Shown here: positions 34,489 through 46,237 of the stretch, piece by piece
How the letters are laid out: each line of letters begins with the position of its first letter
Numbering within the stretch: position 1 is the stretch's first letter
Origin: Allobosea sp. UNC402CLCol
Lineage (GTDB): Bacteria; Pseudomonadota; Alphaproteobacteria; Rhizobiales; Beijerinckiaceae
NCBI RefSeq assembly: GCF_000745475.1
Contig: NZ_JQJJ01000014.1
Span: 124,001-188,000 of the forward strand
DNA: 64,000 nt
Direction: 5' to 3'
Position numbers and translations under genes: made by a program
Notes under the pieces: model-generated
Seen by the model: only the letters and a program-made list of their open reading frames with translations
What the model was told of the DNA's origin: nothing
The model's database searches: none

Positions 34489-35130
34489 ATGGGATCGAAC
34501 GAATTCCTCTTCCTGCTCACCGGTCTCAAATGGACCGTGCTGCTCTCGCTCGTCGGCTTCGTCGGCGGCGGCGTGTTCGGGCTCGCGGTCGCGCTGCTGC
34601 GCACCTCCGGCATCGCTCCGCTCGAACGGGGTTCGAGGAGCTACATCTCGCTCTTCCAGGGCACGCCGCTCCTGATGCAGCTCTTCGTGGTCTATTACGG
34701 GCTTGCCCTGGTCGGCTTGAAGCTCGATGCCTGGGTCGCGGTCGCGATCGGCTTCACGCTCCATGCCAGCGCCTATCTCGGCGAGATCTGGCGCGGCTCG
34801 ATCGAGGCCGTGCCGAAGGGGCAGACCGAGGCCGCCAAGGCGCTCAGCCTGCATTACGTTTCGCGCATGAAGGACGTCATCCTGCCGCAGGCGATCCGCA
34901 TCTCGCTGCCGGCGACGGTCGGTTTCCTGGTCCAGCTCATCAAGGGCACGTCGCTGGCCGCCATCGTCGGCTTCACCGAGCTGACCCGGGCCGGCAACAT
35001 CATCTCCAACCAGACCTTCAAGCCGCTGCTGGTCTTCGGGATCGTCGGCATCCTGTATTTCCTGATCTGCTGGCCGCTCTCGCTCTACGGATCGCATCTG
35101 GAGCGCCGCATGGCCGTCGCATCGCGCTGA
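34489..35130 (+). CDS. Polar amino acid-type ABC transporter permease 2
   Basis: 213 aa. FQGTPLLMQLFVVYYGLAL corresponds to the conserved segment, and the EAA loop is TEAAKALSLHYVSRMKDVIL. Seven bp after permease 1. The two permeases probably form a heterodimeric channel in the inner membrane. Confidence 0.92.
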   Translation: MGSNEFLFLLTGLKWTVLLSLVGFVGGGVFGLAVALLRTSGIAPLERGSRSYISLFQGTPLLMQLFVVYYGLALVGLKLDAWVAVAIGFTLHASAYLGEIWRGSIEAVPKGQTEAAKALSLHYVSRMKDVILPQAIRISLPATVGFLVQLIKGTSLAAIVGFTELTRAGNIISNQTFKPLLVFGIVGILYFLICWPLSLYGSHLERRMAVASR

Positions 35131-35186
35131 GGCCGACAACACGTTCACCGCAGAAGCCCAACCACCAACGACAGAGGGAGAGAAAC

Positions 35187-36014
35187 ATGACCAAGACCAC
35201 ACGCCGCAGCATTCTTGCCGCCGGTGCCGCTGCGCTCGCGCTGCCCGCGCTGCTCGGCAGCCCGGCCCAGGCCATCACCCCGGCCGAGATCAAGGCCCGC
35301 GGCAAGATCATCGTCGGCATCCAGGGCGACAACCCGCCCTGGGGCTTCGTCACCAGCGCCGGCAAGCAGGACGGCCTCGACGCCGACATCGCGACGCTCT
35401 TCGCCAAGGAACTCGGCGTGCAGGTCGAGTTCGTGCCGCTCGAGGTCAACAACCGCATCCCGGCGCTCACGACGGGCCGCGTCGACGTGCTCTTCGCCAC
35501 CATGGCGATGCTGCCGGAGCGTGCCAAGGCGGTGCAGTTCTCGAAGCCTTACGTCGCCAATACCATCGTGCTGATCGGCCCCAAGAAGGACAAGATCACC
35601 ACCAACGAGGATATGGCGAAGTACACCATCGGCGTCGCCAAGGGCGCGGCGCAGGACACGCAGGTCACCAAGAATGCCCCCTCCGGCACCACCATTCGCC
35701 GCTATGACGGCGATGCGCCCTCGATCCAGGCGCTGGTCTCCGGCCAGGTCCAGGCGCTCGGCGGCAACATCTTCTACATGCAGCGCATCGAGCAGGGCCG
35801 GCCGGGCGAGTTCGAGAACAAGCTCGAATTCCAGAACCTCTACAACGGCGCCTGCACCCGTCTCGGCGAGAAGGAGATCAATGCGGCGATCAATACCTTC
35901 ATCGACAAGATCAAGGCCAATGGCGAGCTGCAGAAGGTCTACGACAAGTGGATGAAGGTGCCGGTGCACAAGTTCCCGGACAGCCTCGAAGGCATCACCT
36001 TCACCGCGAGCTGA
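35187..36014 (+). CDS. Family 3 ABC substrate-binding protein
   Basis: 275 aa from the ATG at 35187 after AGGGAGAGAAAC. Signal peptide with RR near the start ([12 protein letters not shown]) ends at PAQA. The mature part has the family 3 pattern: [30 protein letters not shown], and [19 protein letters not shown] with the ligand-carboxylate Arg in PER. In amino acid binders an Asp later in the chain binds the amino group; here YDGDAPS is the comparable segment. Operon partners are aroQ- and aroE-like genes, so a hydroxylated cyclic acid is a possible ligand. Confidence 0.91.
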   Translation: MTKTTRRSILAAGAAALALPALLGSPAQAITPAEIKARGKIIVGIQGDNPPWGFVTSAGKQDGLDADIATLFAKELGVQVEFVPLEVNNRIPALTTGRVDVLFATMAMLPERAKAVQFSKPYVANTIVLIGPKKDKITTNEDMAKYTIGVAKGAAQDTQVTKNAPSGTTIRRYDGDAPSIQALVSGQVQALGGNIFYMQRIEQGRPGEFENKLEFQNLYNGACTRLGEKEINAAINTFIDKIKANGELQKVYDKWMKVPVHKFPDSLEGITFTAS

Positions 36015-36039
36015 ACCAGCACTGATCGGGAACAGGGCC

Positions 36040-36813
36040 ATGAACCAGCCTGCCGCGCAAAACACCGCCGCGACGGACGCCATGATCGCCATGGCGCATG
36101 TCGAGAAATGGTATGGCGACTTCAAGGCCCTGACCGACATCAACCTCGCGGTCCGCAAAGGCGAGCGCATCGTGCTTTGCGGGCCGTCGGGCTCGGGCAA
36201 GTCGACGCTGATCCGCTGCATCAACCATCTGGAGAGCTACCAGAAGGGCGAGATCAGGGTCGGCGGCACCAGGCTCGGAGACGATGCCAGGACGATCGAC
36301 GCGGTGCGCCGCGAGGTCGGCATGGTCTTCCAGCACTTCAACCTGTTCCCGCACATGACCGTGCTGCAGAACTGCATGCTGGCGCCGATGCGTTCGCTCG
36401 GCGTGAGCAAGGCCGATGCCGAGGCCACTGCCCGCAAGCTGCTCGGCCGCGTCAAGATCCTCGAACAGGCGGAGAAATACCCGGCGCAGCTCTCGGGCGG
36501 CCAGCAGCAGCGCGTCGCCATCGCGCGGGCCTTGTGCATGAAGCCGAAGGTCATGCTGTTCGACGAGCCAACCTCGGCGCTCGACCCCGAAATGGTCAAG
36601 GAGGTGCTCGACACCATGATCAGCCTCGCCGAAGAGGGCATGACCATGATCTGCGTCACCCATGAGATGGGTTTCGCCCGGCAGGTGGCGAACCGGGTCA
36701 TCTTCATGGCCTCGGGCGCGATCGTCGAGGAAGCGCCGCCGCAGGAATTCTTCAGCAATCCGCGCCATGAACGGACGCGCCAATTCCTCGGCGAAATCCT
36801 GCACAAGCACTGA
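36040..36813 (+). CDS. Polar amino acid-type ABC transporter ATP-binding protein
   Basis: 257 aa. Walker [12 protein letters not shown]-loop [16 protein letters not shown], signature [15 protein letters not shown], Walker [17 protein letters not shown], and the H-loop in CVTHEMGF. Energises the two permeases. The GlnQ/HisP group is recognisable by NLFPHMT and the Asp-Pro-Glu-Met stretch. Confidence 0.95.
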   Translation: MNQPAAQNTAATDAMIAMAHVEKWYGDFKALTDINLAVRKGERIVLCGPSGSGKSTLIRCINHLESYQKGEIRVGGTRLGDDARTIDAVRREVGMVFQHFNLFPHMTVLQNCMLAPMRSLGVSKADAEATARKLLGRVKILEQAEKYPAQLSGGQQQRVAIARALCMKPKVMLFDEPTSALDPEMVKEVLDTMISLAEEGMTMICVTHEMGFARQVANRVIFMASGAIVEEAPPQEFFSNPRHERTRQFLGEILHKH

Positions 36814-36844
36814 ACCTCTCAGAACCAGCAACGGACCGCGATCG

Positions 36845-37294
36845 ATGTCCCGTCTCGTCTATGTCCTCAACGGACCGAACCTCAACCTGCTCGGCAAGCG
36901 CCAGCCGCATATCTACGGCCACGAGACGCTGGCTGATGTCGAACGCGACTGCCGCAAGCTGGCGGAGGAGCTGAAGCTCGAACTGCGCTTCCACCAGTCC
37001 AATCGCGAATACGAGCTGATCGACTGGATCCATGAGGCGCGCGAGGACGGCGCCGGCATCGTCATCAACCCGGCCGCCTTCACCCATACTTCGGTCGCGC
37101 TGCTCGATGCGCTCAACACCTTCGAGGGACCGGTGATCGAATGCCATATCTCGCAGGTGCATAAGCGCGAGGCCTTCCGCCACCATTCCTATGTCTCGAT
37201 GCGCTCCGACGGCGTGATCGCCGGCTTCGGCACCCAGGGCTACCAGCTGGGCTTGAGGCGCATCGCGAAGCTCATCGACGACGCAGCCAAGTGA
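36845..37294 (+). CDS. aroQ: Type II 3-dehydroquinate dehydratase
   Basis: 149 aa from the ATG at 36845. All catalytic and substrate-contact residues of type II enzymes are in place at the same numbers as in M. tuberculosis AroQ: Asn12, Arg19, Tyr24, Asn75, His81 (NPAAFTHTS), Asp88, His101 (CHISQ), Arg108 and Arg112 (KREAFRHHS). The enzyme interconverts 3-dehydroquinate and 3-dehydroshikimate by syn/anti elimination through an enolate. Cytoplasmic dodecamer. Located 32 bp after the ABC ATPase and before Gfo/Idh and AroE-like genes, so a catabolic (quinate-type) rather than biosynthetic role is likely. Confidence 0.93.
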   Translation: MSRLVYVLNGPNLNLLGKRQPHIYGHETLADVERDCRKLAEELKLELRFHQSNREYELIDWIHEAREDGAGIVINPAAFTHTSVALLDALNTFEGPVIECHISQVHKREAFRHHSYVSMRSDGVIAGFGTQGYQLGLRRIAKLIDDAAK

Positions 37295-37328
37295 TGGCGG
37301 GCAGGCACGGATTCCAACGGAATTGAGC

Positions 37329-38384
37329 ATGGCACCGGTCAAACTCGCAGTCATGGGCGCCGGCCTGATCGGCCGACGTCATGCCGAGCATGTCGCGCGG
37401 GAGCCGGGCGCGCTGCTTTCGGCCATCGTCGACCCCTCCGAGGTCGGGCGCGATCTGGCCGAGCGCCTCGGCACGCGCTGGCATCGCAGCCTCGGCGATC
37501 TGATTGCCGCGGACAGGCCGGAGGGCGTGATCATCGCGACGCCGAACCAGCTCCATGTCGAGAACGGGCTGGAAGCGATCGAGGCCGGCATCCCCGCCAT
37601 CGTCGAGAAGCCGCTGGCCGACGATCTTGCCGGCGCGGCCCGTCTCGTCGCAGCCGCGGAGCGGGCTGGCTTACCGCTGCTGACCGGTCATCACCGCCGC
37701 TACAATCCGATGATCGCCAAGGCGAAGGAGATCGTCGAGAGCGGCCGGCTCGGCCGGGTGCTCGCGATCCAGGGCCATTTCTGGCTGATGAAGCCGGACG
37801 ACTATTTCGAGGTCGGCTGGCGCCGCGAGGAGGGGGCAGGGCCGATCCTGCTCAACCTCATCCACGACGTCGATCTCTTCCGCCATCTCTGCGGCGAGGT
37901 CGTCTCCGTGCAGGCGCTGAGCTCGAATGCGGTGAGAGGGCACGCGGTCGAGGAGACGGCTGCGATCCTGCTGCGCTTTGCCAATGGCGTGCTCGCGACC
38001 GTCACGGTTTCCGACACCATCGTCGCGCCCTGGAGCTGGGAGCTGACGACCGGAGAGAACCCGGCCTATCCGCAGCAGGACCAGTCCTGCTACCAGATCG
38101 GCGGGACGCATGGTTCGCTCACCATCCCGCAGCTCGAAATCTGGTCGAACCGCGACAAGCGGAGCTGGTGGGAGCCGCTTGTGCGCGAGCGCGTTCCCTT
38201 CGTTCCGGACGACCCGCTGGCGCGCCAGATCCGCCATTTCTGCGATGTGATCCGCAACGGCGTCGCACCGATCGCCTCGGGCCGCGAGGGCCTTGCCACG
38301 CTCACCGTGATCGACGCCGTCAAGCGGGCGGCCCGCTCGGGCGAAACCGTCGTCCTCACCGAGCCGGCGGCGAGCGCAGCATGA
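37329..38384 (+). CDS. Gfo/Idh/MocA family oxidoreductase A
   Basis: 351 aa from the ATG at 37329 (an in-frame TTG at 37323 is the alternative). N-terminal Rossmann motif GAGLIGRRHAEH, IIATPNQLH, then the catalytic Lys in VEKPLADD and GHHRRYNPM. NLIHDVDLFRHLCGE corresponds to the family's later His/Asp region. The family oxidises or reduces hydroxyl groups of sugars, cyclitols and similar rings with NAD(P). Its stop overlaps the ATG of the AroE-like gene (ATGA). It resembles the minus-strand protein at 39272. Confidence 0.92.
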   Translation: MAPVKLAVMGAGLIGRRHAEHVAREPGALLSAIVDPSEVGRDLAERLGTRWHRSLGDLIAADRPEGVIIATPNQLHVENGLEAIEAGIPAIVEKPLADDLAGAARLVAAAERAGLPLLTGHHRRYNPMIAKAKEIVESGRLGRVLAIQGHFWLMKPDDYFEVGWRREEGAGPILLNLIHDVDLFRHLCGEVVSVQALSSNAVRGHAVEETAAILLRFANGVLATVTVSDTIVAPWSWELTTGENPAYPQQDQSCYQIGGTHGSLTIPQLEIWSNRDKRSWWEPLVRERVPFVPDDPLARQIRHFCDVIRNGVAPIASGREGLATLTVIDAVKRAARSGETVVLTEPAASAA

Positions 38385-39211
38385 TCACCGGAACCACACG
38401 GCTCATCGCCCATCTCGGCTACCCGACCGAGAGCTTCAAGGCGCCGATGATCTACAACCCCTATTTCGAGCGCGAGGGGATCGACGCCGTCGTCGTGCCG
38501 ATGGGCTGTCGGGCCGAGGACTATCCGGACTTCCTGAAGCTGGTCTTCCGGCTTTCGAATGCCCATGGCGCGCTGGTGACGATGCCGCACAAGGTCACCA
38601 CGACCGGGCTCGTCGACGTCCTGCTGCCGACGGCGGCGATCGCCGGCGCCTGCAACGCCGTGCGTCGCGAGGCCGATGGCCGCCTGACCGGCGAGATGTT
38701 CGACGGCGAAGGCTTCGTGCGCGGGGTGCTGCGCAAGGGGCGCGCCATCGCCGGCAAGCGGGCGCTGGTGCTCGGCGCCGGCGGCGTCGGCTCAGCGATC
38801 GCTGCGTCCCTTGCCAAGGCCGGGGTCAGCGAACTCGGACTCTATGACATCAACGCTGCCGCAGCCGAGGCGCTGGGTGCGCGGCTTGGACGCTACTATC
38901 CCACGCTCGGCGTATCCTTGGCCTCCAACGACCCAGCCGGCTTCGACATCGTCGTCAACGCCACGCCGCTCGGAATGAAACCGGGCGACCCGCTGCCGCT
39001 CGACATCGCCCGGCTCGATCCCGCGACCTTCGTCGGCGAGGTGGTGATGGCCGAGGAGATCACGCCCTTCCTCGCGGCGGCGCGTGCGCGCGGCTGCGAG
39101 GTCCAGGTCGGCAAGGACATGCTGTTCGAGCAGATCCCCGCCTATCTGGAGTTCTTCGGTTTTCCATCGACCACGGCCGAGGATCTGCGGAACGTCGCGC
39201 GGCTCGGCTGA
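38381..39211 (+). CDS. Shikimate dehydrogenase-like protein 1
   Basis: 276 aa from the ATG at 38381 that overlaps the preceding stop. AroE fold: catalytic Lys in VTMPHK (equivalent to E. coli Lys65), Asn in GACNAV (Asn86), catalytic Asp in MFDGEGF (Asp102), and Gln in MLFEQIP (Gln244). The two serines that hold the shikimate carboxylate (HSKSP in E. coli) are replaced by FKAP, so both are gone. The dinucleotide fold GAGGVGSAIA is followed by LYDIN, where Asp replaces the NRT of NADP enzymes, implying NAD. Probably oxidises a related ring alcohol in a catabolic direction. Last gene of the operon. Confidence 0.88.
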   Translation: MITGTTRLIAHLGYPTESFKAPMIYNPYFEREGIDAVVVPMGCRAEDYPDFLKLVFRLSNAHGALVTMPHKVTTTGLVDVLLPTAAIAGACNAVRREADGRLTGEMFDGEGFVRGVLRKGRAIAGKRALVLGAGGVGSAIAASLAKAGVSELGLYDINAAAAEALGARLGRYYPTLGVSLASNDPAGFDIVVNATPLGMKPGDPLPLDIARLDPATFVGEVVMAEEITPFLAAARARGCEVQVGKDMLFEQIPAYLEFFGFPSTTAEDLRNVARLG

Positions 39212-39271
39212 AGGCGCGCCGGGCCCGCTACCATCCTTTTCTGCGGAAAATACCGGCCGGCGGCCGCGCGG

Positions 39272-40339
39272 TCATGTTGGCAGCCGGACCGTGCTGCCGC
39301 TTTCGGACGCCGCCTTGACGGCGAGCGTCGCCTCCAGCGTGCGCAGGCCGTCGCGGCCGCTGATGATCGGCTCTTCCACGCGCAGGGAGACGGCGGCGAA
39401 ATGCCGGGCCTGCCGGCGATAGGCGCTTTCCGGGGTGAGGGCGAGCTTGTCCTCGCTCAATTCGCTGAGCCAACCCGGCTCGCCCGCGCCGCGATAGCTG
39501 AAATGGCGGACATCCGGCAGGGTCAGCGAGCCTTCCGAGCCGGCGAAGACATGGGAGGAAACCTTCTGGCGTTTCAGCTTGTCCGCCGTGTCCGACATCT
39601 GGTCGAATTCACCGGAGGCCAGATCCCAGCTGAAGGGCGAGGCCGCCGTGTCGGAGAGGCTGATCGTGCCGAGCGCGCCGTTGCGGAAGCGCAGCAATAC
39701 GGCGGCGGTGTCCTCCACCGGGAAGCCGCGTACCGTCGAAGAGCTCAGCGCCTGCAGGCTGTCGATCTCACCGAAGACATAGCGGATCAGGTCGATCTCG
39801 TGGATCAGGTTGATCAGGATCGGGCCGCCGCTCGCGGTGTCGCGGCGCCAGCCGAGGTTGAAATAGCTCTCCGGCTTGAGCTGCGTGTAGATCACGGTGG
39901 CGATGGCCGGCTTGCCGATGAGGCCGTCCGCTATGGCCTGGCGCACCGCCCGGACCGCCGGATTGTGCCGGCGGTGATGGCCGACCAACACCGGGACATT
40001 TTTCGCCTCGGCGGCATCGCAGAGCCGGCGCGCCGCCTCGACGCTTTCGGCGATCGGCTTCTCGACGAGAACCGCGATGTCGCGGGCGATGCAGTCGAGC
40101 GCCATGGGCACGTGCTGGTCGTTGGGCGTCGCGATGACGACGCCGTCAAGGCGCTCGGCCTCGATCATCGCGCGATGGTCGTCATACGCTTTGACATTGC
40201 GGCTGGCCGCATGGTCGCGTGCGGCCGGCGTGGGATCGGAGATGGCGACGACCTCGGCATTGTCCGTCTCCTGCAACACAGCAAGATGGGTCTTTCCGAT
40301 CGTGCCGAGGCCGATGATTCCGATCCGTGCGCGCGCCAT
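39272..40339 (-). CDS. Gfo/Idh/MocA family oxidoreductase B
   Basis: 355 aa from the ATG at 40337-40339 with GGAGGA 5 nt upstream. GLGTIGKTHLAVL, VIATPNDQH, catalytic Lys in VEKPIAES, GHHRRHNPAV, NLIHEIDLIRYVFGE. Aligns along its length with oxidoreductase A at 37329, including the late VRGFPVEDTAAVLLRFRNG segment, so the two are close paralogues. Converges with the AroE-like gene. NAD(P)-dependent ring or sugar dehydrogenase; substrate unknown. Confidence 0.9.
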   Translation of the reverse strand: MARARIGIIGLGTIGKTHLAVLQETDNAEVVAISDPTPAARDHAASRNVKAYDDHRAMIEAERLDGVVIATPNDQHVPMALDCIARDIAVLVEKPIAESVEAARRLCDAAEAKNVPVLVGHHRRHNPAVRAVRQAIADGLIGKPAIATVIYTQLKPESYFNLGWRRDTASGGPILINLIHEIDLIRYVFGEIDSLQALSSSTVRGFPVEDTAAVLLRFRNGALGTISLSDTAASPFSWDLASGEFDQMSDTADKLKRQKVSSHVFAGSEGSLTLPDVRHFSYRGAGEPGWLSELSEDKLALTPESAYRRQARHFAAVSLRVEEPIISGRDGLRTLEATLAVKAASESGSTVRLPT

Positions 40340-40438
40340 GATGTCCTCCGATGTGATCTGTGAATGGCAGGTTGGGAAACGATTGCAGCCCACGACGGCC
40401 CTTGCATGGGCGGTCCGGACAGGGAGCCTAAGCGGCCG

Positions 40439-41053
40439 CTAGACGATCCTGACCGTCCGCACCCGGACGATACCGAGCTTTGCCGTCCCGTCGGACATTG
40501 CGGCGATCTGCAGCGCGGCTCGGTCCGCGCCGGCGACGTCGCTGAAATAGAGATGGAAGAAGCTGTCGACCCGCTGGCTCGCCCCTTCGGAGCCAGGGCG
40601 CGGGATCGTCGAGGCGACATCGTCCCGGATGGACTGGACAAAGCCCGGCAACCGCCGCAACGCGGTCTCGATAGGCTCCAGCCCGGCCCGGTCGCCGCCA
40701 TGCGCCGCAAGGACGATGAGCTTGCCTTGCTCCTCGGCCATGCGGATGCTCGAAGCTCCGATCACGTAGCCGGTGGTGTTCCCGAGAAAATTCGGCTCGT
40801 CGGCCCTGACGGCCCGCACCGTCTCGGCGGTGAAGGCCTTCTCCATGGCGGCGGCATCGTCGAACCCGAGCTCCACGATGCCGCTGATGCGGAAAGGCGC
40901 AGGCTCGTACACCGCCTCGACATGGTTCTGCACATAGCTGCGGATGGCGGGGAGGCGGCCGACCAGCGGCCCATGCCGCTCCCGCCAATGCTGCGAGAAG
41001 AAGGCCGGATCGTCGCCGGGCCTCTTTTCGAGAATGGACATGCGTTTGAACAT
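40439..41053 (-). CDS. EthD-like dimeric alpha-beta barrel protein
   Basis: 204 aa. Two ferredoxin-like repeats: the first contains DPAFFSQHWRERHGPLVGRL, the EthD/REDY-type pattern with the conserved HWRxxHGP, and the second starts near residue 110 (LIVLAAHGGDRAG). Members assist ring-modifying or oxidative pathways, often with unknown chemistry. ATG at 41053 follows GAGGAC. It lies 50 bp after the end of the large Liv fusion gene on the same strand and could be co-transcribed with that importer. Confidence 0.8.
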   Translation of the reverse strand: MFKRMSILEKRPGDDPAFFSQHWRERHGPLVGRLPAIRSYVQNHVEAVYEPAPFRISGIVELGFDDAAAMEKAFTAETVRAVRADEPNFLGNTTGYVIGASSIRMAEEQGKLIVLAAHGGDRAGLEPIETALRRLPGFVQSIRDDVASTIPRPGSEGASQRVDSFFHLYFSDVAGADRAALQIAAMSDGTAKLGIVRVRTVRIV

Positions 41054-41103
41054 GGCATGGTCCTCATGCCGGGAGAGGCCGAGGCCTCTCCCGCGTAGCC
41101 GCC

Positions 41104-43619
<2,516 letters not shown>

Positions 43620-43623
<4 letters not shown>

Positions 43624-44489
43624 TCGAACCTCTCCCAGCGCTCGCCGAACAGGCCGCGCGGACGGATGAGCAGGATGGCGGCCATCAGCACGTACATCGC
43701 CGCGCCTGACCAGACCGGGGCGAACTGGATGGTCATGGCCGTGGTGATGCCGACGAGGAGGCCGGCGATGATCGCGCCGGAATAGGAGCCGAGCCCGCCG
43801 ATGGTGACGATGACGAAGGCGGGCATGATGGCGCCTGAGGCCATGCTGGGGATGACCGTCCAGAGCGGCCCGGCCAGCATGCCGGCCAGCCCCGCCAGCA
43901 AGCAGCCGATGCCGAAGACGCCGGAAAGCACGATCGGCAGGTTGATGCCGAGCAGGCCGACCATTTCGGCATCGCGCGAGCCGGCGCGGATGATCCGCCC
44001 GAAGGGCGTGAAGCGCAGGAAGGCCCAGAAGCTGATCAGCGCCAGCACCGTCACGATCAACACCGTCATGCGGTATTTCGTGATCAGGATCGGTCCGTAT
44101 TCGACGAAGCCGGAGAGGATGGCCGGCGGGCTGAACGGAACCGGGGCGCCGCCGAAGATGAGCCGCAGGATCGCTTCGGCCAGCAGGGCGAGCGCGAAGG
44201 TCAGGATCAGGCCGAGCAGCGGCTCCTTGCCGTAGAGCTGCCGGATCAACGTCATCTCGACGACCATGCCGATGGCGCCCACGATGAGCGGCGAGAGCAG
44301 GGCGGCGGGCCAGCCGAAATCGCGGGCGAGCACCAAAGCGAGATAGGCGCCGATGGCGAAGAACGAGCCGTGGGCGAAGTTCACGATACCCAGCATGCCG
44401 AAGATGATCGACAGGCCGATCGCGATGAGAACGTAAAGAAAGCCCAGGATGAGGCCGTTCACCGCCTGGGAGATGATCATGTCGAGCAT
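43620..44489 (-). CDS. Liv-type ABC transporter permease (LivH type), system 2
   Basis: 289 aa, about eight membrane helices. GFLYVLIAIGLSIIFGMLGI, then NFAHGSFFAIGAYL and GGLGSYSGAIIAGLLVGI are LivH signatures. Overlaps the triple fusion start by 4 bp. A 221-bp gap with a large inverted repeat separates it from the binding-protein gene. Confidence 0.94.
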
Positions 44490-44625
44490 GGCATGGCCCC
44501 TCCCGCGCCGGCACGGATCGGGCTGCCGGGCGGGGAAGGCGCCACGTCAAAGACGTGGCGCGGAATGAGAGGGTCGCGAGAGCCGCGGTTTCGCCGGGTT
44601 GCCGCGGCTGGGCGACGGCGCCTTG

Positions 44626-44674
44626 GAGCAGGATGCGAAAAAGCGGGAACCGGTTTTTCGCGAGAATCCTGCTC
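44626..44674. repeat. 49-bp inverted repeat between binding protein and livH genes
   Basis: GAGCAGGAT at the left end pairs with ATCCTGCTC at the right end; inner GCGAAAAA and TTTTTCGC pair around a CGGGAACCGG core. This is a dispersed intergenic element type seen in Hyphomicrobiales. No T-run follows, so it is not a simple terminator. It may reduce read-through or protect the upstream binding-protein message. Confidence 0.65.
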
Positions 44675-44710
44675 TGACTCCTTGGTGAGAGACGGATTCA
44701 GGTTCCGGCT

Positions 44711-45985
44711 CTAGAGGCTATCCATCTTGCAGGCGCTGTCGGCCGCCGATCCGAAGGCCGCGTCGATCTCGGCGACTGTCTTGGGCGCGTTCTCGAGCAC
44801 GTCGACATAGTCCCACTTGTCGGTGATCTTGTCCTTGACCTTGCAGATGATCGTGCGCCGCTTCATCTGATGGTCGAAGTCGCGATAGCTGACGTCGAGG
44901 TCGCCGTCCTTCACGTGCCAGGTTTCCAGGGCCTTGACGATCGCGGCCGGCTCGGTCGACTTCGCGAGCTCGATCGATTCCAGCAGGGAACGCATGCCGA
45001 ACCAGCCCATCCAGGCCTTGTCCGGCGGCGGCTGGTTGAATTTCTTCATGTAGGCGTCGGTGAAGGCCTTGTCGTCCTCGGTGTTGGCCGGGTTCTTGTA
45101 GTACCAGACCATGGTGTAGATGCCGGTCGCGGCGTCCGGGCCGACGCCCCAGATATCGGTGTTGCCGATCGAGATTTCGGCGAAGGGAATCTTGCCCTTC
45201 ATGCCGAGCTCGTTCCACTGCTTCAGGAAGGTGGTCAAGTCGCTGGCGGAAAGGCCGCCGACGACGACGTCGGGCTTGGCGGCCCGGATCTTGAGGATGA
45301 AGGACGAGTAGTCGGGCGTGCCGACCGGCACCTCGTCGGCGCCGACGATGGTACCGCCGTTCTTGGCGTTGAAGTCGGTGAAGCTCGCCTTGATGTCCTG
45401 GCCGAAGGCGTAAGCCGCCGTCAGCGTGTACCAGCGCTTGCCGAGGCCCATGCAATAGGGGGCCAGGACCTTGGTGTGGACGTCGACGGGCGGTTGCAGC
45501 CGGAAGGTGTATTTGTTGCAAAGCTTGCCGGTGAGATCGAGCGCGGCGGCGTTGGCTGCGACATAGGGAATCTTGGCCTTCTTGGCGACGGCGGAGATCG
45601 CCAGCGCGAAGGAGCTCTGGGCGCCGCCGATGAGCGCGCAGACCTTGTGCTCGTCGATCAGCCGCTGGGCGTTGAGCTGGGCGCCTTGCGGGTTCGGCTC
45701 GTCGAGCCAGATGATCTCGAGCGGCCGGCCGAGGAGTTGGTTGTTGCGCTGCTCGGCTGCGAAAAGACCGCCCTGCGCGAGGAAGGTCGACTGGTCGACG
45801 ATGGCGCCGGTCTTGGCCCAGATCATCCCGATCCGGATCGGCTCGGCCGCGGCGGCATTGCCGATATAGGGCATGCCGAGCTTGCTGCTCGCCAATTGCG
45901 TCGCGGCGAGGCCGCCGGCTCCGAGAAGGAGCGAACGGCGCGAGGTGCCGGCTCCCCTTCCGCCATTCCCGTTGCGTTGGGTCAT
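44711..45985 (-). CDS. Liv-type ABC transporter substrate-binding protein, system 2
   Basis: 424 aa from the ATG at 45983-45985 (GGAGGAGACCTG upstream). Signal region with GTSRRSLLLGAGGLAATQL suggests twin-arginine export. Mature protein: RIGMIWAKTGAIVDQSTFLA, ALIGGAQSSFALAISAVAKK, type 1 periplasmic binding fold. Upstream lies a 41-bp palindrome shared with the divergent IclR gene. Ligand unknown; many members of this cluster bind aromatic or other cyclic carboxylates. Confidence 0.92.
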   Translation of the reverse strand: MTQRNGNGGRGAGTSRRSLLLGAGGLAATQLASSKLGMPYIGNAAAAEPIRIGMIWAKTGAIVDQSTFLAQGGLFAAEQRNNQLLGRPLEIIWLDEPNPQGAQLNAQRLIDEHKVCALIGGAQSSFALAISAVAKKAKIPYVAANAAALDLTGKLCNKYTFRLQPPVDVHTKVLAPYCMGLGKRWYTLTAAYAFGQDIKASFTDFNAKNGGTIVGADEVPVGTPDYSSFILKIRAAKPDVVVGGLSASDLTTFLKQWNELGMKGKIPFAEISIGNTDIWGVGPDAATGIYTMVWYYKNPANTEDDKAFTDAYMKKFNQPPPDKAWMGWFGMRSLLESIELAKSTEPAAIVKALETWHVKDGDLDVSYRDFDHQMKRRTIICKVKDKITDKWDYVDVLENAPKTVAEIDAAFGSAADSACKMDSL

Positions 45986-46040
45986 CAGGTCTCCTCCGGG
46001 TGTCTTCTTGGGGCGCCGTCTTTCGGGTCGCTCGCGGTAG

Positions 46041-46081
46041 CGGTATCGTAAACTGGAATAAAAGTCCAGTTTGTGATACCG
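46041..46081. promoter_or_regulatory. Long palindromic operator between Liv system 2 and IclR gene
   Basis: GTATCGTAAACTGGA (46043-46057) and TCCAGTTTGTGATAC (46065-46079) are inverted copies with 13 of 15 positions matching around a 7-nt AT-rich centre; the symmetry extends by CG/CG to 41 bp. It lies between the divergent binding-protein and IclR genes, the usual place for an IclR operator. Its inner 23 nt recur at 49797-49819. Confidence 0.75.
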
Positions 46082-46237
46082 GTCTTCAAGTGGTGCTCCG
46101 GTCAATAAAAAATTCGATCTTTTACAAGATGTTAGGGCGTTCTTGCCGATGGGGTGGCGGTGAGTGGCCCGGCCGGGCATTTGTGAAGAGAGCCCGGCCT
46201 CCTCTATCGTGACCCTTCAACGCTGTCGGAGACAATG

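Noticed and set aside
44490..44550. Extension of the triple Liv fusion frame upstream to 44550
   Set aside because: The segment overlaps livH in another frame and reads as Arg/His/Pro-rich nonsense; the real start is the ATG at 43621-43623 overlapping the livH stop.
44626..44674. Rho-independent terminator
   Set aside because: Long inverted repeat but no T-run on either strand, and the genes on both sides belong to one importer.
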